Assembly: GCF_014712225.1 (NCBI RefSeq) | Contig: NZ_JACXBW010000015.1 | Location: forward strand, 1 to 64,000 | From: Pseudarthrobacter sulfonivorans | GTDB lineage: Bacteria > Actinomycetota > Actinomycetes > Actinomycetales > Micrococcaceae | Direction: 5' to 3' | Length of the DNA stretch: 64,000 nucleotides | Part shown: positions 57,902 to 64,000 of the stretch, piece after piece | Numbering within the stretch: position 1 is the stretch's first letter | How the letters are laid out: each line of letters begins with the position of its first letter | Made by a program: the position numbers and the translations under genes | The notes under the pieces: model-generated | What the model saw: only the letters and a program-made list of their open reading frames with translations | Database searches by the model: none | What the model was told of the DNA's origin: nothing

Positions 57902-60160
57902 CTACAACGCTATGAACTCCAACACCAGCGCATGCTCCGGGTTGAGGAGGGGCATCGGCAGGCCCACCTCGGCGAGGAAACGCCCGTTGGCCCCGGCCCC
58001 GTCCGTCAGCCAGGCCGGGGGACGGACCTGTGTGAACGTGTGGGCGTAGTCCGCGTCGCCGGGCGCCGGGAAGATGGCTTCCACCCGGTAGTCACGGTCC
58101 GGTTCCAGCCCGGGGATGGTGATCCGGCCGGTCTTTTCGGCGAAGGAGGTGCCCGTGCTGACCAGGGCGAACAGCGCCGCCGTCGTGCCCGGCTGAACGG
58201 TGCCCGGCTGAACGGTGCCCGGCTGAACGGTGTTCGGTCCGGCCTGGGCGGCAACCGGAGCCACGACGCCGTGCAGCATCAGCGAACCGTCGGCGAGGTC
58301 GGCCCGGACCATGCGCCCGGAGTGGATCAGGCCGCGGTGCTCCTTGTAGAGCGCGATGAAACGCTTGAGCTCCTCCCGCTCGGTGCCCGCCACCTGCCGC
58401 ACGTCCCACTCCATGCCGAAGTGCCCAAACAACGCCGTGATGGCGCGGAACGAGAGATCGTGCGTGCGGGCCGTGGTGTGGGAGGTGGAGGGCCCGATGT
58501 GCCCGCCCACCAGCTCCGGTGGAACCACCAGCCCGGTCCAGCGCTGGATGGTCTGCCGCTCCAGGGCGTCGTTGCAGTCCGAGGCCCAGATGCGGTCGGT
58601 GCGCTCCAGGATCCCCAGGTCAACGCGCGCACCGCCGGAGGAACAGCTTTCAATCTCGACGCCGGGATGCGCCTTCCTGAGCTCGTCGAACAGGCGGTAG
58701 GCGGCCAGTGTCTGTTCGTGGACCGAGGCGCGGCCGGCGTGGCCGTGTTCCACCTGGTCCCGGTTCTGGTCCCACTTGAGGTAGCGGATGTTGTTCTCGC
58801 GCAGCAGTGCGTCGATGCGGTCGAAGATGTACTGCCAGGCGTCGGGGTTGACGAGGTCGATGACGTGCTGGTTCCGCCACTCGAGCGGCAGCCGCCCGCC
58901 GTCCTTGTGGGACAGGACGGACGGGCCCACGATCCACTCCGGATGCGCGCGGGCAACGTCCGAATCCAGGTTGACCATTTCCGGTTCCACCCAGAGCCCG
59001 AACTCCATCCCGCGCGAAGTCACGGCCTCGATCAGCGGCGTGAGCCCGTCCGGCCAGAGCGATTCGTCCACGTACCAGTCGCCCAGGCCGGCGTGGTCGT
59101 CGCGGCGCCCGCGGAACCAGCCGTCGTCGAGCACAAAACGCTCGACGCCGAGTTCCGCAGCAGAGTCCGCAAGTTCAATCAGCGAGGTCAAATTGTGGTC
59201 GAAGTAAACCGCCTCCCAGGTGTTGAGGACCACCGGGCGGGGCTTGCCCGGGTGCCGGGAGACACCGGCGGCAGGCAGCACGTGGTGCGGGCGGGCCCGG
59301 AACCAGCTGTAGAACGCCTCGCTGATGCCGTCCAGGCCGCGCTCCGAGTAGGCCGCGAACAGGGCCGGCGTGGTGTAGCTGGCGCCGGGTGCGAGGAGGA
59401 CTTCGGCCGGGCCGAGGAGTTCGGAGCCGCCGACCATGGTGCGGCCGTCGCCGATGCTGTCCGCGAACTGCTCGTGGTTGCCGCTCCAGGCCAGGTGGGT
59501 GGCCCACACTTTCCCGTGGCGGTTGCCAAAGCCCGCGGTGCCGGCGGCGAAGAGCAGCGACGAGTCGTGCCCGGTGCGGCCGTGGCGGCCGCTCCGCACC
59601 CAGGTGCCCTGCTGGATGGGGCGGCGCTGCGGGTGGCGTTCCCGGCACCAGCGCCCGGTCAGGTCCAAAAGTTCGACGGCGTCCGGGGCCACTGGGAGGA
59701 CGGTCGCCAGTTCGTCGAGCTGGTAGGGGGTGGTGCCGTCGTTGGTGACGGTGTGCCGCAGCTCGAGCAGGCCGCCGTCGTGCAGTGTCAGGGCGGACGA
59801 AACGGTGATGCCGGCGTCGGAGTCTGACTGGACAATATGCGCGGAACTGCCGGCGGCGGACGTCCCTTCGGCGGTGGCGCTCACCGTGCGGAGGCGGACC
59901 GAGAAATCGAGGCCGGAGACGCCGTCGGCGATGCGGTGGCCGCGGAGCGCGGGACGGCCGCGCCAGCTGGAGGCGGCCTGCGGCAGGAGGCCGGCGGGCA
60001 CAGGGGTATCGATGGCGGAATGGGGGATCGGGTCACCGAGGATGGCGAGGTCCGGCAGTGCGCTGCCCAGGTCCGCACCCCAGTGGATGACCTCGGCCTC
60101 CCCGCTGTCGAAGCTCATCACCAGGCTGGTGCCGGCGGCACGGAGGTGGAGGGGGTCCAT
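57902..60160 (-). CDS. GH36 alpha-galactosidase
   Basis: A 752-residue cytoplasmic alpha-galactosidase without signal peptide. A large N-terminal beta domain (about 1-310) precedes the TIM barrel. The nucleophile Asp lies in IRYLKWDQNRDQ and the acid/base Asp in WASDCNDALERQTIQRW; WVEPEMVN is also conserved. A VQPGT tandem repeat (three units) interrupts the C-terminal domain. Last gene of the leftward alpha-galactoside uptake operon, so it probably cleaves imported melibiose or raffinose-type sugars. Confidence 0.92.
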   Translation of the reverse strand: MDPLHLRAAGTSLVMSFDSGEAEVIHWGADLGSALPDLAILGDPIPHSAIDTPVPAGLLPQAASSWRGRPALRGHRIADGVSGLDFSVRLRTVSATAEGTSAAGSSAHIVQSDSDAGITVSSALTLHDGGLLELRHTVTNDGTTPYQLDELATVLPVAPDAVELLDLTGRWCRERHPQRRPIQQGTWVRSGRHGRTGHDSSLLFAAGTAGFGNRHGKVWATHLAWSGNHEQFADSIGDGRTMVGGSELLGPAEVLLAPGASYTTPALFAAYSERGLDGISEAFYSWFRARPHHVLPAAGVSRHPGKPRPVVLNTWEAVYFDHNLTSLIELADSAAELGVERFVLDDGWFRGRRDDHAGLGDWYVDESLWPDGLTPLIEAVTSRGMEFGLWVEPEMVNLDSDVARAHPEWIVGPSVLSHKDGGRLPLEWRNQHVIDLVNPDAWQYIFDRIDALLRENNIRYLKWDQNRDQVEHGHAGRASVHEQTLAAYRLFDELRKAHPGVEIESCSSGGARVDLGILERTDRIWASDCNDALERQTIQRWTGLVVPPELVGGHIGPSTSHTTARTHDLSFRAITALFGHFGMEWDVRQVAGTEREELKRFIALYKEHRGLIHSGRMVRADLADGSLMLHGVVAPVAAQAGPNTVQPGTVQPGTVQPGTTAALFALVSTGTSFAEKTGRITIPGLEPDRDYRVEAIFPAPGDADYAHTFTQVRPPAWLTDGAGANGRFLAEVGLPMPLLNPEHALVLEFIAL
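58185..58229. repeat. 15-bp tandem repeat, three perfect units, in GH36
   Basis: GTGCCCGGCTGAACG is repeated three times in tandem. On the coding (minus) strand it encodes VQPGT repeats. Units of 15 bases keep the frame. Confidence 0.95.
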
Positions 60161-60196
60161 AGAATGCTGTCCTTCTGCGTGGGGTTTGAATGGGAA

Positions 60197-60236
60197 GGCT
60201 GTGCGCCGCGGGACACGGGGCCCGCGGCGCACAGCC
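60197..60236 (-). terminator. Strong intercistronic hairpin before GH36
   Basis: GGCTGTGCGCCGCGGG pairs perfectly with the segment at 60221-60236 around an 8-base loop. It lies between the binding-protein stop and the GH36 start, and could reduce transcription into GH36 or stabilise the upstream mRNA. Confidence 0.75.
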
Positions 60237-60249
60237 GGTAAAGCCGGGC

Positions 60250-61590
60250 CTACTTGAAGAGGGCGTTGACCTGTTCGTTGATCTGGGTCAGGGAGCTGGC
60301 CGGGGCCTTGCCCGAGACCACTGCGTCCATGGCGGGCTCCATGATGCCCTTGACCTTGGCCGTGTTATCCGTGATGGGGTACAGGAACGTGGTCTTGTTC
60401 TTGACGTGCTCCGTGAACGCGGTGACGTCCACACCCTTTGCCTTGAAGGCTTCCGCAGCCTTCTCGGAAGAGGCCTTCAGCGCGGGGAAGACAACGGCCT
60501 TCGAAGCAACCACGTCCTGGCAGTCAGCCGAGGCGAGGTACTCAACCCACTTGATCGAGGCGTCCTTCTTCTTGGTCCCGGCCCAGATTGAATCCGCCAG
60601 GCCGTTGAACATGGACGCACGCTTGCCTTCGGGTCCCACGGGAGTAGGTGCGATGCCCACCTCGAGGCCCTTGTAGCCCATGTACTGGCCGGTCATCCAG
60701 GAGCCGTGGGCGTTGATGGCGGACTTTCCTGCTGCGAACGTGTCGGCCATGCTCGCGCCGACCGTGGTTTCCAGCTTGGGCATGTAGCCCTTATCAGCCA
60801 GCCCCGCGAACCAGGCCATGCTGTTTTGGAACTTGGGATCGTCGTAGTTGTAGTGGGTGCCCCACGGGTTCTTGTCCGTGTGGGACCAGCCGGTGGTGTT
60901 GGTCAGGTAGCTCCATTCGGTCTGGCCGGATGAGTCGCCACCGCCGTTGAGGCCAAGGCCGTAGACGGCGACGTTGTTCTTGTCGAAGCCGGCTTCGTCC
61001 CCGCGCTTGCCGGCCTTGTCAACGGTCAGGTGGGCGATGACGTCCTCGTAGGTGCCGCCGTCCTCCGGGTTCCAGGTGAGGTTCTTCATCTGGTCCTCGG
61101 TGACGCCGGCGCTGGCGAGCATGCCCTTGTTGTAGAACAGGCCGATGGTGTCCCAGTCCTTCGGCAGGCCGTAGCGCTTGCCGTCCTGGCCAACCCAAAG
61201 GTCCGCGAGGCCCTCGTTGTACTTGGACACATCTACGTTGTCCTTCTTCACTGCATCGTCGAGGGCCAGCAGTTGCTTGTTCTCGGCGAGTTCGCCGTAA
61301 CGTCCCAGGTGGTTGGTGAAGACGTCCGGCGCGGTGCCGCCCACAAAACCGTTGGTCAGGGTGCTCCAGTAGTCGTCCCAGCCGCGCTGGGTGATCTTGA
61401 CGGAGATGTCCGGGTTGGCCTTCTGGAAGTCGGTGGCACACTGCTGGTATGCGGGAAGCTGGTTGGCGTCCCACAGCCAGTAGTTGATCTCGCCCTTGGC
61501 CGATTCAGCGGAGGAGCCTCCGCCGCCACAGGCGGACAGGGAGAGCGCGATGGCGGCGGCGACGGCGACGGCGCCGAGGGATTTCTTCAT
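60250..61590 (-). CDS. Sugar ABC transporter substrate-binding lipoprotein (alpha-galactoside operon)
   Basis: A 446-residue family-1 binding protein. The lipoprotein signal ends LSLSACGGGGSS with the lipidated Cys near residue 21. The mature part has MalE-like features (DFQKANPDISVKITQRGWDD, YGLPKDWDTIGLFYNKGML, FAAGKSAINAHGSWMTGQYM). It lies third in the operon after both permeases and before GH36, so the ligand is likely an alpha-galactoside; this is inferred from context. Confidence 0.9.
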   Translation of the reverse strand: MKKSLGAVAVAAAIALSLSACGGGGSSAESAKGEINYWLWDANQLPAYQQCATDFQKANPDISVKITQRGWDDYWSTLTNGFVGGTAPDVFTNHLGRYGELAENKQLLALDDAVKKDNVDVSKYNEGLADLWVGQDGKRYGLPKDWDTIGLFYNKGMLASAGVTEDQMKNLTWNPEDGGTYEDVIAHLTVDKAGKRGDEAGFDKNNVAVYGLGLNGGGDSSGQTEWSYLTNTTGWSHTDKNPWGTHYNYDDPKFQNSMAWFAGLADKGYMPKLETTVGASMADTFAAGKSAINAHGSWMTGQYMGYKGLEVGIAPTPVGPEGKRASMFNGLADSIWAGTKKKDASIKWVEYLASADCQDVVASKAVVFPALKASSEKAAEAFKAKGVDVTAFTEHVKNKTTFLYPITDNTAKVKGIMEPAMDAVVSGKAPASSLTQINEQVNALFK

Positions 61591-61642
61591 GGTTTCTGTT
61601 TCCGTTCGTGGGGGTGCAGGAGGGGGTAATGGTTGGGGGTGC

Positions 61643-62569
61643 TTATTTGATGCCGGAGAAGCCGATGGAATTGACGATCTTCTTGCCGAAGGCGGCGAAG
61701 AGGATGAGGACGGGAAGCGCCGAGATGAGGGTGGCGGCCATCAGGCCGGACCAGTCAGGGGATCCCTGCGGGGCCTGGGACTTGAAGACACCCAGGCCCA
61801 CCTGCAGGACCCGAACGTCGTCCTGGGAACCCACCAGCAGCGGCCAGAAGTATTCGTTCCACTGGCCGATGAAGGTGAGCAGCGCCAGGGTGGCGATGGG
61901 GGCTGCGGCGTTGGGCAGCACAATCTGGAAGAAGATGCGCAGGTGCTTGGCGCCGTCGAGCATTGCCGCTTCTTCAACCTCGCGGGACATGTTCAGGAAG
62001 AACTGGCGGAGGAAGAAGATGGCGAACGGGGTCATAAAGACGTACGGGAGGACCATGCCGAGCATCGTGTTGAGCAGGTCCAGGTTCTTGATCAGCAGGA
62101 AGTTGGGCAGCGCCGTGAAGATCGGCGGGACCAGCATGGTGCCCAGGAACAGGCTGAAGACGGCGTTCCGGCCCTTCCAGCGCAGCCGGGCGAAGGCGTA
62201 GGCGGCCATCGCGCTGAAGAACACGGCGCCGGCGGTGGTGATGGAGGAGAAGATGACGGAGTTGCGCAGGTACAGCCAGAAGTCGATGGCTGCCCCGGAA
62301 CCGCCTTCCGCCACGGCTTCCGCCGGGCTCTGCAGCCCGAACACCCGCATAAATGCGCCCCAGGTGAAGTCCGCCGGAAGCAGGCTTGCCGACTGGGCGG
62401 CCAGGGAGCTGTTGGTGGACAGTGCCGTGCGCAGTACCCACAGGAACGGAAGCACGGAGACGGCGATCGCCAGGACCAGGAGGGCCCAGGCGCCCGCGCG
62501 GCGGGCGTTGAACGGGCGACGGCGGCGGGCTGGGACCGGCGCTGCCGTGCGGCTGATGGTGGTGCTCAT
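61643..62569 (-). CDS. Carbohydrate ABC transporter permease (MalG-like)
   Basis: A 308-residue inner membrane permease with six membrane segments. The EAA loop MSREVEEAAMLDGAKHLRIFFQ and the late LLTFIGQWNEYFWPLL are typical. The cytoplasmic N-terminus is very basic. It follows the other permease gene by 10 bases. No ATPase gene is present in the operon. Confidence 0.9.
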   Translation of the reverse strand: MSTTISRTAAPVPARRRRPFNARRAGAWALLVLAIAVSVLPFLWVLRTALSTNSSLAAQSASLLPADFTWGAFMRVFGLQSPAEAVAEGGSGAAIDFWLYLRNSVIFSSITTAGAVFFSAMAAYAFARLRWKGRNAVFSLFLGTMLVPPIFTALPNFLLIKNLDLLNTMLGMVLPYVFMTPFAIFFLRQFFLNMSREVEEAAMLDGAKHLRIFFQIVLPNAAAPIATLALLTFIGQWNEYFWPLLVGSQDDVRVLQVGLGVFKSQAPQGSPDWSGLMAATLISALPVLILFAAFGKKIVNSIGFSGIK

Positions 62570-62579
62570 GCGGGACTCC

Positions 62580-63521
62580 TTAGTCCAGGTCCGACTCGTT
62601 GCCCTTGAGGAACTTCATCTGGATGAAGGCCACCAGGGCGAGGATGAGGAAGAGAATGACGGCGATGGCGGATCCGTAGCCGAAGTCCGACTCGGTGAAG
62701 GCACGCTGGTAGATGTAGTACTGGATGACCCGGGTGGCATTGACCGGTCCGCCCTGGGTGGTGACGGCCACCGTGTCGAAGACCTGGAAGGAACCGATCA
62801 CGGTGACTACGAGGACCAGTACCAGGACCGGGCGCAGCAGCGGGACGGTGATCTTGCGGAAGGTCTGGAACGCTGAAGCGCCGTCCAGTTTGGCGACTTC
62901 ATAGAGGTGGCCCGGAATCGCCTGGAGGCCGGCGAAGATGAGCAGCGCGGTGTAGCCCATGTGGCGCCAGGTGTTGATCACGGCCTGGGTGGGGATGGCC
63001 CACTCCTCGCTGCCGAAGAAGGCGACGCGGGGGAGGCCGGCCCATTCGATGAACTGGTTCACCACGCCGATCTGATAGTCGAGCATCCAGAACCAGAGCA
63101 GCGCCGCGATGACGTTGGACATCAGGTACGGCAGGAGCAGGGCGCCGCGGACCAGCGTGGACTTCGCCACCTGATGCATCAGGAGGGCCAGGCCCAGTGC
63201 CAGTGCCGTCTGGAGGACGATGTTGAGGAACACGTACTGGCCGGTGACGGCCAGGGAATTCCAGAACAGCGGATCCTTGGCGATGGCCGTGTAGTTGTCC
63301 ATCCCCACCCATTCCGGGTCGCCGAGGATGCTGTACTCCGTGAAGCTCAGGTACACGCCACGGATGGTGGGAACCACGTAGAAGAAGATGAAGCCGATCA
63401 TGGCCGGGGCGATGAAAAAGAGGGCGATCTTGAGGTCGCCCAGCCGACGGTAGCTGCCGCGGGGTGACGGCGCTCCGGTCTGCGGCCGGGCGGTTCGTGC
63501 GGGTTTGGCAAGGGTGGTCAT
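62580..63521 (-). CDS. Sugar ABC transporter permease (MalF-like)
   Basis: A 313-residue permease, six membrane segments, with the EAA loop LYEVAKLDGASAFQTFRKI and VTTQGGPVNATRVIQYYIYQ near the end. The ATG at 63521 follows AGGAAAGGG. First gene of the leftward operon permease-permease-binding protein-GH36. Its promoter region holds a palindromic operator and a Crp-like site. Confidence 0.9.
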   Translation of the reverse strand: MTTLAKPARTARPQTGAPSPRGSYRRLGDLKIALFFIAPAMIGFIFFYVVPTIRGVYLSFTEYSILGDPEWVGMDNYTAIAKDPLFWNSLAVTGQYVFLNIVLQTALALGLALLMHQVAKSTLVRGALLLPYLMSNVIAALLWFWMLDYQIGVVNQFIEWAGLPRVAFFGSEEWAIPTQAVINTWRHMGYTALLIFAGLQAIPGHLYEVAKLDGASAFQTFRKITVPLLRPVLVLVLVVTVIGSFQVFDTVAVTTQGGPVNATRVIQYYIYQRAFTESDFGYGSAIAVILFLILALVAFIQMKFLKGNESDLD

Positions 63522-63540
63522 CGTCGACCCTTTCCTGGAC

Positions 63541-63556
63541 TGTGATGTGGATAACA
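63541..63556 (-). promoter_or_regulatory. Candidate Crp site upstream of the alpha-galactoside operon
   Basis: TGTGATGTGGATAACA matches nine of ten arm positions of TGTGA-N6-TCACA. It lies 20 bases upstream of the first permease start. Confidence 0.4.
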
Positions 63557-63566
63557 ACTGCCGAGA

Positions 63567-63584
63567 AATCTACACGAGTAGATT
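63567..63584. promoter_or_regulatory. Palindromic operator between divergent sugar genes
   Basis: AATCTAC-ACGA-GTAGATT is a perfect 7-bp inverted repeat with a 4-base spacer. A second half-site, CGAGTAGATT, occurs at 63652-63661. The regulator is not encoded in the window part visible; LacI or ROK type is possible. Confidence 0.6.
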
Positions 63585-63734
63585 AGTGATGGCAAGTGTT
63601 CGTTTTTTGCCTAGATCTAAAGGGTTTTATCCAGCAATAAGTCTATTGACTCGAGTAGATTGTGGTGAAACACTGGGAATCCTGATGGACAGCGCTTGCC
63701 CGTGGCTCGTCCACGGCACCTAGGAAGGCAAACA

Positions 63735-64000
63735 ATGACGTTTTCAATCGGCGTAGTAGGAGTTGGCCAGTTCGGCGGCCAGTTCGCGCACCTCTTCAAC
63801 CTCCACCCCGGCGTCAGCGCCGTCCAGGTAGTGGATGAGTTTCCGGAACGGGCGGCGGAGGCCGTGGACCGCCACCACCTGGCGGGGTCGAAGGCAAGCT
63901 TCGAGGACCTCCTCGCCTCCGACGTCGACGCCGTCGCCATCTTCACCCAGCGCTGGACGCACGGTCCGCTGGTGGAGCAGGCGCTCCGCGCCGGCAAGCA
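63735..64000 (+). CDS. Gfo/Idh/MocA family oxidoreductase (partial, cut by window end)
   Basis: The first 88 residues of an NAD(P)-dependent sugar oxidoreductase. It starts MTFSIGVVGVGQFGGQFAHL with the GxGxxG Rossmann motif, and continues DEFPERAAEAVDRHH and VDAVAIFTQRWTHGPLVEQA. AGGAAGG precedes the ATG. It is divergent from the alpha-galactoside operon and shares its operator region, so it may oxidise a related sugar or inositol. The gene runs past base 64000. Confidence 0.82.
   Translation, partial: MTFSIGVVGVGQFGGQFAHLFNLHPGVSAVQVVDEFPERAAEAVDRHHLAGSKASFEDLLASDVDAVAIFTQRWTHGPLVEQALRAGK

Overview
The window is high-GC DNA from an actinobacterium. Gene content and protein style point to the Micrococcaceae, most likely Arthrobacter or Pseudarthrobacter: Crp-type and FadR-type regulators, an ANTAR regulator, MarP protease, ABC sugar importers without their own ATPase, SipW-type YAYW signal peptides, and many GTG starts with 4-base ATGA/GTGA overlaps. 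The genus is inferred from sequence character, not from a database match.

Layout. 1-119: end of an intergenic repeat cluster. 120-3301: leftward operon DUF4956 / VTC-type polyphosphate polymerase / carbohydrate-binding lipoprotein. 3.4-8.7 kb: lytic transglycosylase, methyltransferase, a phosphodiester glycosidase with a GT2-GtrA glycosyltransferase, a lone receiver protein, DUF488 and a GAF-ANTAR regulator. 9.1-12.3 kb: a four-gene operon of exported surface proteins, three with SipW-like signal peptides, closed by a strong terminator. 12.4-15.9 kb: second-type adenylate kinase, NAD-dependent epimerase and a secreted subtilase. 15.9-22.9 kb: FadR-type regulator divergent from an uptake and galactonate catabolism operon (binding protein, two permeases, DgoD, aldolase, sugar-acid kinase). 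23-27.1 kb: oxidoreductases, DNA alkylation repair, PAP2 phosphatase. 27.1-30.3 kb: a heat-shock island (HspR-like MerR, Hsp20, J-domain protein, AAA ATPase). 30.4-39 kb: glycosidases GH1 and GH15, App1-type protein, DUF72, and a small stress-like cluster (DUF1508, HAD, zinc dehydrogenase) flanked by a shared palindromic motif. 39-44.1 kb: SCP2-like protein, asparaginase, membrane molybdopterin oxidoreductase, purD, purC.

The most interesting locus is 44.1-45.8 kb. An HTH-TPR regulator of RRNPP architecture is divergent from a 71-residue exported prepeptide ending in NWPYPV, with an inverted repeat in the shared promoter region. This looks like a peptide-pheromone quorum-sensing pair, a design best known from Firmicutes. 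Next come tRNA-Pro, a heterodimeric ABC exporter with one degenerate ATP site, a metallophosphoesterase, and the PBP / DUF4177 / RidA / NUDIX / Crp / MarP region. The window ends with AroQ and a leftward alpha-galactoside operon (two permeases, binding protein, GH36), divergent from a Gfo/Idh/MocA oxidoreductase cut by the window edge.

Other notable structure: a 13-bp tandem duplication that shifts the frame near the start of a sugar permease gene; a dispersed CTCTATCACTT repeat family at three intergenic loci; a nested palindrome of about 100 bp; and tandem repeats in the GH1 and GH36 genes.
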